64,000 nucleotides of DNA, from positions 17,196,735 to 17,260,734 of the forward strand of contig CM050449.1 in the NCBI GenBank assembly GCA_027563935.2, written 5' to 3'. The translations under genes and the position numbers were made by a program. Position 1 is the stretch's first letter. Each line of letters opens with the position of its first letter. The DNA comes from Costus lasius (Eukaryota; Streptophyta; Magnoliopsida; Zingiberales; Costaceae). Below, piece after piece: positions 15,201 to 23,533 of this stretch. The notes beneath the pieces were generated by a model. That model did not search any database. It had not been told where the DNA came from and saw only the letters and a program-made list of their open reading frames with translations.

Positions 15201-18200
15201 GAGATCTCCTGATGGGAAGAAGTCATTAGACTAACTGGGGTCCTGGGTGTTGGACGCGACATCTTCAGAGCTGTCTGAGGGCAGTTGTTCCATCAGTTGA
15301 GCAACAATAGAAATGCTCTAACAAAAAGTGCAGACTCAAGAGCGAGGTTATATTGTGGTTATGCTCTTAATTTACATGACTATATAGATATGATATTTAC
15401 CATGTAGATTAGTAAAATTGATTTAATTAACTTGTCTATATTGCATGCATTTTGTGATTCCTACTTAGCTCTTCTAGCTAACCCTCTCTTTTTTGCCTCC
15501 AAGTTCAGGTTTGGTTCAACCCTAGAATGAATAGCTAGTTAGAAATTTGTCGTCTTGGAAAAAATAAATAGTTAAATTTTATTTTGTTGAGTTGTTGCAT
15601 TTGTAATTTGGCATTGTTGCCAAACTTTGAGTTTTGTTGAGAGATGATGTAACATGCATACTTTGGTTTGCTCTTGCATGGTTTGTAAGTTTTGAAACTT
15701 GGTTCAAACTTTTGTAAATAAAAATTTAATTGTGGTTTAGTGTGTGAATTGTTATTGTATTGGCTTGTATATCTTTTAAACTATCATGTCCAAGATGAAG
15801 CTTTCGCCGAGGGGTGACACCAAACCACCTTGATCATCTATGTAAGCCTTCATAGTTGGATGACATGGTATTCTGCCCAGTAAGGGCCTAGACTTTAGCT
15901 TTTTTTTTATTTCTTAGCATAAGATCACCTTTTGTGAGTTAGTAGAGCTTTACATGTTGTTTGTGGAGTCACACCAACACTTCCTCTAAATGAATCTTTT
16001 GTTCTAAATTGATGGTATCATGAATTCAGTGGGAATGATAGTCTCTATTTCAAAGGGCAAGCCATATAAGAGCTCATTTTTTGATTTAATTTAGCACAGT
16101 GTGATATGCTTAAAGATTGGGGTGGCAATGGGTCAGGTACCGTGTTGCCACCCAAAACCCGAACCCGGGTTAAATATCTTATTGTGCAACCCGAACCCGG
16201 GTCGAATTATATATTATTTTATATTTTATAAAATATAATTTAAAAATTAAAATAATAATAAATATATTTATATAATAACTAATTATTATTATTTTTATAT
16301 TTTTATTAATTATAAATATTTATATAATAGTTATTTTATTATTATTTATATTTTAATAAAATTATATTTATTTATTTATTTATTATTGAAATCGGGTATC
16401 GGGTACCGGGTACCCGCACCACTAAACCCGAACCCGATTAAAACCCCACCCATCAAACCCGAACCTGTCCCGTTTAGATAAACAGGTACCCGAACCCGGT
16501 GTAAACGAGTCGGGTCAGGTCGGGTACCCAACCCTGACGGGTAATTTTGCCAGCCCTACTTAAAGATAAGGGTTCTCCTTTGTCATCAACTTTGGCATGA
16601 CGTGGTATACCCATAGGCAATAAGATCTCCAAAAACTCTTCAATCAAGTAACACCACTAAAGTCGATCTCACTTGAATCATGAAGTTATAATAGTAAACA
16701 ATGAATTTCAAGATTAAACCATGTACCATTGTTTATGATGATCATGTTAGGGATGTCAAATGGTATAATTAATTTTTTTTCCATATGAAGTTTTATGTAA
16801 CTTTTTATTTGATTACTTTTACCCCCTTCGTGAAGTAGACTATTATATACTACTACTACAATCATAAATTTCTTCTAGGTCATCACATGTGGAAAAGGGC
16901 TTAGGATGTTAGTTCTTCATTATGTGAACGATCAAGTGTAGTATATTAAGTCAGAGAAAAACTATAAGGGGTTTTGAATGCTAGCAAACCTTTGGACATG
17001 CTTGAATTTCTTAATGTAGTCCTCGGCATTCATTTTCATTGTGGAACAATAGTAGTCTCCACAAAGTACCTAAGGCAAGACTCCGAGCTCTGAGTTCATG
17101 TTGATCGTTGTGCATCCCTTTCCATGGATCTCCTTAGGATGAAATCGGTCCTTTTCACTTTGACTCACTTAGGTATGACGTTGTGTAGGATATGCAATAC
17201 AAGTGTTGATTAATCAGATGTATATGGCTATATCCACCCTAGTTTGAGGGTGGTTGGTGTATAGTGACCAATCTTGGAGATAGTTATTCAGCTCAACCAT
17301 CCAATTGGGTTTCAAATTGACAATAGAATCTGACCTACAACGCTCAGTTAATTCTGGTCATCTAGTCTAGTCTAGTCTGCTTTTCAAAGCGGGCTAGTTC
17401 CATGAAGAAGTTTGCTAAAGCCTATCCTTTAGTTGGCATTCTAGTATGAAGTAAATATCAAAAATCAAGCTCCACAGCTCATCTTAACATCCTTCTGGCT
17501 ACACCAGTCATGGTAAAGTTCTCTAAAGTTACTCCTATTAATTTCACGTAGTTGAGCTTTTCTTGGATGTACTTGTTTTTTTTAACAATGAATTTGATTT
17601 GTTTAACAAAATTGAATTTGGTGTTTGATTGCACCAAGTTGCTATCATCTTTAATATTTTAAAGTGTAAAACTATTGCTAAAAATATCTAAACGGGAAAA
17701 AAGGGAAAGATCAATGGCGCAATAGTCAAGGATGGTTAGCTAGCAAGTTGGCAAATTTTTGTTTGAGAGATCGAATGTTTTTTTTTCACAAATATAGTAG
17801 AATAGAAAGTAATAGTTTAAATACTTACATCCAACTGATTGTAAATCACTCATGGCAAAGTCTATCGAGAACCAGCCCACTGTAGGCACACCATTAACCT
17901 GGTATGTGTTCTTCGCATCAGGATAGTAATATGTAATATCGGTGCAATTATCTAACTTCATTTCTGGTAGACAAATTCCAACGCCATCTTTTGTCAGTTG
18001 CACATCACACCATAAAACTGTCTCATTTGAACTGGAAATTGATACGAAGGTATAGGCATCGTAACTGGAATCAGGAAACAAACCAGAAAATCCTCCCTTA
18101 GCTATTATCGCTGGAGCATTACCTGAAATATTTAAACCAATTTGTAGCTTGCAAGCTAGTATAGAAAATTAAATGATATAGAAATGAAAGAGAAAGATGT

Positions 18201-18880
18201 AAATAAAATGCTGTAGATTATAACTTGTGAGAACAAGCAAGGCAAACAAAATGAAGATGTCATAATTGCCTCAGCAGCCACGCCAGAAGAAAGGCAGAAA
18301 GAGAGAAGTACACTGATACCACGGGCATCCACAAAAGAAACAATTTTTATCCCAATTCCTAATGTTAACTAATCAAAATTAATTCAAAGATAAATGATCC
18401 ACAACAATCTATCAATTCAAAATCTTGTACACACACATACACAGAGCTTGTTCCTAACCAAGGTATTTTCATTCAACCACAATGTTTTGGATTTGAACCT
18501 TTAGCGAGTATGTTTTCCATCAAATTGTTCAACCACAATGTTTTGGATTTGAACCTTTAGCGAGTATGTTTTCCATCAAATTGGATATACTTCTTTTTCA
18601 AGTAGGAAAGGCCAAAGTCGAAGAACCCAACAGCTATTACAAGAAGAAGCTAAGCGGAACCACCTGAAACACCGATTCTTACTCGAGGACTCGAGAAGCA
18701 GGCCGCAAAATCCACCTTTCTGCACCCGAAAACTAGGAAATCTATGCAGGAGAAGAATGAAAGCGTACCGCTCAAGGTTAGCCAAGGTGAGGAGATCTGA
18801 GCGCTGGCGAGTCCCAGCTGACGCAAGAGGAAAGCCACAATCAAGGAGGCGGCACACGCTCTAGTGCTACTCGTACCCAT
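261..18880 (-). CDS. GDPDL: Glycerophosphodiester phosphodiesterase-like (GDPDL/SHV3-type) GPI-anchored protein, 8 exons
   Basis: Exons, in coding order on the minus strand: 18880-18769, 18122-17829, 9345-9233, 9139-8638, 3679-3395, 2393-2254, 1937-1451, 592-261. Each junction has an acceptor AG and a GT donor (one GC donor, intron 6), and phases match throughout, giving 2265 nt, 754 residues plus stop, the usual GDPDL length. Residues 1-28 form a signal peptide ([12 protein letters not shown]... ending LGLASAQ). Two tandem GDPD-like domains follow: the first opens with [13 protein letters not shown], the second with [18 protein letters not shown] and [18 protein letters not shown]. The C-terminus is Pro/Ser-rich and ends in a hydrophobic tail ([17 protein letters not shown]), a GPI-anchor signal. 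In Arabidopsis, SHV3 and relatives act at the plasma membrane and wall in cellulose and pectin organisation and root-hair growth. The first domain has Lys where active GDPDs have the catalytic His, as is typical of this family. Introns 2 (8.5 kb) and 4 (5.0 kb) are swollen by repeats. An in-frame upstream Met at 18997 is possible, but the start at 18880 gives the cleaner signal peptide. Confidence 0.94.
779..815. repeat. (GA)n microsatellite in GDPDL intron 7
   Basis: About 37 bases of GA repeat with a single interruption (agcgag). It lies inside the 858-bp intron 7 (593-1450), which otherwise shows only AT-rich unique sequence. Confidence 0.9.
1938..2253 (-). other. GC-AG intron (intron 6) of GDPDL
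   Basis: On the minus strand the exon ends in ATACAG and the intron starts GCAAGT; the acceptor is ctttag before GAACATAATGC. Joining there gives [16 protein letters not shown] in phase 0, the expected GDPDL sequence. No GT donor nearby keeps the frame. AG|GCAAGT is the standard consensus for GC-AG introns, so this is a functional non-canonical site rather than a broken one. Confidence 0.88.
2394..3394 (-). other. GDPDL intron 5
   Basis: Intron with donor GTGAGT (read on the minus strand at 3394-3389) and acceptor cttacag at 2394-2400. It contains an A/T homopolymer near 3353-3374. No gene or recognisable repeat was seen in the rest. Confidence 0.8.
6571..7020. mobile_element. MITE of the CAAGGTTT/ccggtaccg family (copy 1)
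   Basis: The left end (aaaaggtttgaaat...) and right end (...ttcaaaccttgg) are inverted copies. Next to them are short palindromic motifs of the type ggtaccggtacc and cggtccg. The middle is GC-rich with a run of gga/ggc triplets unrelated to other copies. A second pair of similar ends at about 6617-6905 suggests one copy nested in another. The target duplication is not clear for this copy. Confidence 0.7.
7843..8069. mobile_element. MITE of the CAAGGTTT family with 8-bp TSD (copy 2)
   Basis: Starts CATGGTTTAAGATACCGG and ends with the near-perfect inverse (CCAGTATCTTAAACCATG). It is flanked on both sides by the identical 8-mer TTAGGAGC (7835-7842 and 8070-8077). Eight-base target duplications are the mark of hAT-superfamily transposition. 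No coding capacity in 227 bp. Confidence 0.92.
11031..11236. mobile_element. hAT-type MITE with CAGTGGCGGATCTAGG ends
   Basis: The left end CAGTGGCGGATC and the right end ...GGCTCTGCCACTG are imperfect inverted repeats of a well known plant non-autonomous hAT end type. The interior is AT-rich. Flanks (aatgccag / gatgctaag) look like a decayed target duplication. Confidence 0.8.
12711..12945. mobile_element. MITE of the CAAGGTTT family (copy 3)
   Basis: Begins CATTGTTTCAAAAATCGG and ends ACTTTAAACCTTG, imperfect inverted repeats. Flanking 8-mers GTTCGTAC (12703-12710) and GTTCATAC (12946-12953) match at 7 of 8 bases. The GC-rich core (12740-12920) holds several shadow open frames on both strands and is not a gene. 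Confidence 0.82.
13160..13420 (+). other. Possible captured 5' gene fragment
   Basis: A CT-rich leader (tcttcttctcccttttcttcc) is followed by a 20-codon open frame starting at 13275 ([19 protein letters not shown], then stop) and, near 13392, an ag|gtaagtcc donor-like sequence. This has the look of the 5' end of a plant gene lying antisense in the GDPDL intron, but no downstream exons were recognised. It could equally be chance. Confidence 0.25.
14875..15760 (+). mobile_element. Solo LTR (or fragment) of a Gypsy family also present at 41.7-43.8 kb
   Basis: The block starts with aaggtaggaatct and contains ggtgttggacgcgaca and ggcagttgttccat, then the cctacttagct and gaatagctag motifs, all in the same order as in the LTR at 42818-43776. 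No internal region follows. The right border is uncertain because the two copies have diverged. Confidence 0.65.
16117..16558. mobile_element. Non-autonomous hAT element with 8-bp TSD, AT-rich core and CCCGAACCCGGGT arrays
   Basis: Ends TTGGGGTGGCAA and, at the right, TTGCCAGCCCTA form inverted repeats. The exact 8-mer CTTAAAGA occurs on both sides (16109-16116 and 16559-16566). Near both ends there are many copies of cccgaaccc/ggtacccg palindromic words. The middle is almost pure A/T. No coding sequence. The organisation (G/C-rich subterminal arrays, 8-bp duplication) resembles the full-length hAT at 37689-41364. Confidence 0.9.
18123..18768 (-). other. GDPDL intron 1
   Basis: Donor GTACGC at 18768 and acceptor atttcag at 18123. 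Phase 1 joins LSG to [13 protein letters not shown]. It contains a perfect 56-bp tandem duplication at 18472-18583. Confidence 0.88.
18472..18583. repeat. Perfect 56-bp tandem duplication
   Basis: The unit beginning ttcaaccacaatgttttgg and ending ccatcaaattg occurs twice with no mismatch (18472-18527 and 18528-18583). Absence of differences points to a recent event or an assembly artefact. Confidence 0.93.
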
Positions 18881-20585
18881 TTCATCTACCACCTCGAGCT
18901 CAAAATCACGAGCGTTCGAGGTAGACAGATATAAAAAGTACAGAGCAAAAATTTGGCCCTTCCTCTGCAGCACAAGAATCAGGAACAACGAGAACAATTC
19001 GGCATGCAGTGAACTGGGGAGGCGAGGGAGGGCCAGGGTATAAAAGCATTAAAATCTTAGGAAAAAAAACACCTTTTTTTTTAAAGGATAAAACTCCATT
19101 ATTTCATTGGACAAGCTTAATTTGAATCGTCTGATAAAAATAAAAATATTTCTTTTTCAATATTATTCGGCTTTGATCAGACAACCTGACTCAAAATGGT
19201 CCTATCAGTTGACTTACATTATCCAAATAAAATGGCTTAACTGCTTACAGTTTACTGCCTCCGTAAATTATTAGCATAGGATTGACTTTAGTTCCATTCT
19301 TGATGGTCGCTGGTTCAATATTTAAAATACTGTTTTTGGCTGGACGGGTCAAGCGTATGTTCATAATTTATACTGAATGAGTTAAATTGTTCGTTATCAT
19401 CTTCTGCTGAAACGTAAACACAGCAAATTTATGTGGAAAAATTGTGCTTGTTAGGCGTTTGGCAAATTAAAAAACCAACTTACTTACAAAACTCACTTTT
19501 GTTTGATTTACATAGAGATCCAAATCTAGATTTGCATCGTTCTTAATCCAATCGCTATGATTATTTTAGTTGTGCGTTCCTCCAAACGACTTCCGAGTTT
19601 GAACTTTTCCAAGTCAAAGTCTTTCTACGATCAACCTTTATGGCTAAAAGTCAATTTATTTTTTGACGCCATCAATTCCTTATCTCTTCGACAGCTACAT
19701 AAGGTCCCACTTTAATCCTCTGCGACGACTTGTGTTTCCTGCGCCGTTGACTCAAGAAAGGAGCCCTCATCGGCTCATCCCACGCGCAACAAAAATGTCA
19801 CTTTATCGAGTCAGACAGCAAAAGCGACTACTTTTCGGTGCCTCAAGTTTAGAGGTGACCTGATCTTAGCATGACTTTTGAGTTGACCAACAGGTTGATC
19901 CAAGCCGTGGAATAGCCCACATTAGTTCATATGTCTTCATCAATTAAGTTATGATTGTATCTAGCTAGTGTTGTTTTAAATTTTAAAATGTATAATTAAG
20001 TTTTAAAAACTATTATCTCCCTCCACTATAAATGTTATATATTAATACAACATAAAATATAATATTATGCCTATTTCATATATAGAACTATAATTGATTA
20101 CAAAATCTATCCCACTCAAATTTATTACACCATTATCTAAATTCGTATCTCCTCGGAGAGCAATAGACTAAGATAAACATTACAAATAGAAGTGGAGACA
20201 AATGTATAGCCTAGGGAATAAAAGATCTGAGTAGAGATGTTTAATATATGAGAATTTTATGTCCTGCAGAGTTGAACTGGGCAACGGTCAACAAGGGTGC
20301 TGATGTTCATGTCCTGCAGCGTTGAAATGGCCAACGATCGATTAAAGATAGACATTGACTCGTATACGAGACCAAGGGTTGACTAATTGAAGACTATCAA
20401 GAATAATTGAATATTCCAAAACAGTTTCGAGAGAATATCTAATTTTGAAATTTCTCTAATTATGTTTGGTAAAAACTTTTGGACCGGAAGCTTATGCAAG
20501 TGATTAAAATTAATGATATTATGAACACGTGACTTTGTGTCCTTTTAGTGAATACGTTTTTTAGCGCCCTGCGGCGTTAACTCCT

Positions 20586-20928
20586 AAAAGAAAGAATTTT
20601 TTTATTTTTAGTCTAAAAATGCTTTTTTTATTTTTTATTTTTTAGAAATGATATATATTTTATAAGTTATTTAATGATATTAATATTATGGTATTTTAGA
20701 TTACATATACATATGAAATATATTAGTCAATATCATATATAAGATGAAATATACTATTTATATATAATATTAACTAATATATTTCATAAATATATGTAAT
20801 CTAAAATACTATAATATTGATACAATTGGATAGCTTACAAAGTATACATCATTTCTAAAAAATAAAAAATAAAAAAATATATTTTTAAACTAAAAACGAA
20901 CGCCTAAATTTTTTTTCCCCTTTTAGTG
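20586..20928. repeat. AT-rich foldback element (MITE)
   Basis: Two arms of roughly 150 bp, one including tagaaatgatatatatttta and the other its near inverse (gtatacatcatttctaaa), surround a centre near 20750. The pairing continues outward through aaaaag/taaaa runs. No reading frame. Exact borders and target duplication were not resolved. Confidence 0.75.
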
Positions 20929-21688
20929 ATCTGTTAATAATCAATTTATAACAATAAATATAGTATATAAAATTATATTTTCTACGTGACAAAATTGAAC
21001 CTACGTCATACCCGTAATGACAACAAATTGGTTCAGACCACCGGGTTTTTACCAAACCTAACTTTTAGCCATAGTTATGTGATTGATGAGTCCAAGGGTT
21101 TCGGTGCATAATCAATACTAGTCAACAAAGGCAGACTAAAGCATATCGCCTTAAGGATTCAAGTGCATATTTATCAATTGATCAATAAGTAATTTAAGTT
21201 GTATGACTAAGCTCAAGGTTTTGAGTACTCAATCTTTGTTAGTCAAAGAGGTGATATAATGTGTGTGACCAATGAGTACGGGGGATTAGATGTTTAATAT
21301 TGTTGATTGAAAGTGACTAGGCTATTTGGCTAATATGTATATTTTTTAAGTTTGTTATTAGAGAATTTTTTTTTTAAAATTTGTGAAATCCAAAATTTTA
21401 GTATAAAAGTATATTGTAGATATTGATTGAGTAATATGAAAAAATAAATAAATAATAAAATATTTTTTTAAGGTTACTCATCGTGTAGCACTTCGGCCCA
21501 AACCTTAGCCCAACTAACATTTTTAAATTTTCACACGCTTTCTCTCATGTCCTCGTTCCCTATTCGGCTCTGTTTCTTGGAAGAAAATAAAAACACAAAG
21601 AAAAGGGGATAATTTAAGAAAAAAAAATCAATAGAAAAGGAAGATTGTTCACGTTGAAGTCATGTGATTTCTTCCCCAATATGTTTCG

Positions 21689-21900
21689 CTAGCATCCCTC
21701 GGTGGGGGCGGTCAGGCGGCGAGGCTGGAGGGCAGCTACGGGGTTGAAGGGCAACTGTGGGGCTAGAGGCAACAAGGTTGGAGGGCAACTGCAAGGCTGA
21801 AGGCGGTGGCATGGGCTAGAGGAGGCGACGACGGTGAGGCTGGAGACGACGACGGTGAGGCTGGAGGCGGCTGGAGGGCAGCGACATGGCTCCAATGATA
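21689..21900. repeat. GC-rich imperfect repeats (gacgacggtgaggctggag)
   Basis: The motif gacggtgaggctggag occurs at least twice in tandem (near 21828 and 21850), with looser copies of ggagggcaactg before it. Open frames on the minus strand (Pro/Ser/Ala-rich) are by-products of the repeat. No function assigned. Confidence 0.6.
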
Positions 21901-22159
21901 GAGCAATGAGCGATCACTCGCTCCGTCGACTTTTTTCCCTGATTCGAGCAAAAGCAAAAAGCGAAAGAAAATTTTTTTAATTTTTTGTCCGTCCAAAAAA
22001 ATGATAGAAAATCATATTTTTCATTTTTGTTCCTTCATGTTTTTTGTCCAAAGAAACACGCCCTTAGTGTTCTTTTTCTTCCTCTGAATTTTTTTAAATA
22101 ACTTTCAAGAAAAAAATTGAAACCTTCAAAGTCCAGTCCAGGTACCGAGCTTAAATATT

Positions 22160-22556
22160 AAACAATTACCCTAATTACACATTCACACATTTTAAAATAA
22201 TAATGTGGAGACCTGAATGTCAATAAATTAATCATATATACTTATGTTAACAAATTTATTAATTATTTTATCATTGACAGTTTTTAATTTAATATCTATT
22301 AATAATAATTTAAGGTTTATTAATAATAAATTAAGATATATAAATAATAAATTAAAATATATCAATAATAAATTAAAATTCATTAAATAATAAATTAAGT
22401 TATATGGATAATAATTTATTGTTAATAAATCTTAATTTATTATTGACTAACCTTAAATTAAAAGTGGTCAATAATAAAATAAGTAATAATTTTTTGTTAA
22501 AATTAACATAAGGTACGCTTTATGATGTGTGAACACTTGATTAGGGTACCAATTTC
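22160..22556. repeat. AT-rich foldback element with internal taataataaattaa tandem units
   Basis: The outer sequences taccctaattacacattcac and, inverted at the right end, gtgtgaacacttgattaggg pair with each other. The interior (22300-22450) is a degenerate array of 20-22 bp units built on aataataaattaa. No coding potential. Confidence 0.65.
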
Positions 22557-22838
22557 GAGTTTCTAAAATGGGTAGAATGAAAATAAATATTACTTTTTCT
22601 AACAAAATCCAAACATGTTTAAGATAAAATACCAAAAAATACTACAACTTTATATTATTAATTAATACTACATTTTAAATAAAAAAATGATGATTGGATT
22701 TTTCTTTTTTAAAAAAACTAAAGCAATTTCACATGCAACATATGACTATCGCTCACAATGGCGTGACTCCTACATTTAGGAAGGAAGCCAACCAGGAAAA
22801 AATTTCCTCGGCAGCACGGCAGCCATCTTAAACAATAT

Positions 22839-23138
22839 CTATAAATTTGTTATTAAAATTTTTTTTTTAATTTTCTTTTTAGAAATAATCTATACAATCT
22901 AAGTTATCCAATGGTATAAATATTGAGATATTTTAGATCATATATACTCGTTAAATACCCTAAACAAAATCACATAAAAAATAAAAAACATTATTTATTA
23001 TATTTATTATATAATTTTGTTTAGGATATTTAACAAGTATACATGATCTAAAATATTCTAATATTTATAGAATTAGATTGTATAGATGATATTTTAAAAA
23101 AAAATTAAAATAAAATTTTTTTAATATAAAATTTATGG
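22839..23138. repeat. AT-rich foldback element (MITE) immediately upstream of the NHX promoter
   Basis: The left end ctataaatttgttattaaaa and the right end (inverse: ccataaattttatattaaaa) are inverted repeats. Internally, agatattttagatcatatat pairs with its inverse around 23050-23070. It ends about 400 bp before the NHX start codon. Confidence 0.8.
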
Positions 23139-23469
23139 ATGCTGCTTCCGCCAGAGCGCATCACTCCCGCTGGGGTCCACCACCATGAACGCGCCACGAA
23201 TGGCGTGACGTCTCGCTTAACGCTTCCCGACGAAACTCCCCGGTACCTGCTTCCATTCGCCACGTGGAGTGGAGGGAATAAAGAACACAACCACAGTGGT
23301 CGGCTTTGATCTTCCCTTTATTTGATACGCACAAACCTGACGGTGGATGATCTTCCGCGCACACGAGCAACTCCTGCGTCGAGTTCACGGCGGCGAGCCC
23401 TCATCGTTCACGTCACATTTTAACGGCCTCCGCCAAAAGACGGTTCGTTTCCGGGAAAGGGCTCAGCGT

Positions 23470-23533
23470 CTTGAGAGAGATTTAGAGAGAGAGAGAAAGA
23501 GAGAGACAGAGACAGAGATCTTCCTCTCCGGCG
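23470..23533 (+). promoter_or_regulatory. GA-rich 5' leader of the NHX gene
   Basis: A run of gagagagatttagagagagag and related GA units ends 10-15 bases before the start codon. GA-rich leaders and core promoters are common in plants and can bind BPC-type factors. I saw no clear TATA box within the 100 bases before it. Confidence 0.45.

Larger units (their letters stand above)
9346..17828 (-). other. GDPDL intron 2 (8.5 kb), repeat-bearing
   Basis: Donor GTAAGTAT at 17828 and acceptor gagcag at 9346. Phase 1 on both sides restores SVG-LVQAIYSR. Within it: a CAGTGGCGG-type MITE (11031-11236), a CAAGGTTT-family MITE (12711-12945), remnants of that family near 12095-12260, a solo Gypsy LTR (about 14875-15760) and a non-autonomous hAT element (16117-16558). 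The remainder (9.4-11.0, 11.2-12.1, 13.4-14.9 and 16.6-17.8 kb) is AT-rich with no recognised gene. Confidence 0.85.
18881..23533. other. Divergent intergenic region between GDPDL and NHX
   Basis: This 4.65 kb carries both promoters. It is largely AT-rich and contains three foldback elements (20586-20928, 22160-22556, 22839-23138) and a short GC-rich repetitive patch (21689-21900). I saw no coding gene. The NHX-proximal end (23105-23530) is more GC-rich, as expected of promoter and 5' leader. Confidence 0.75.
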
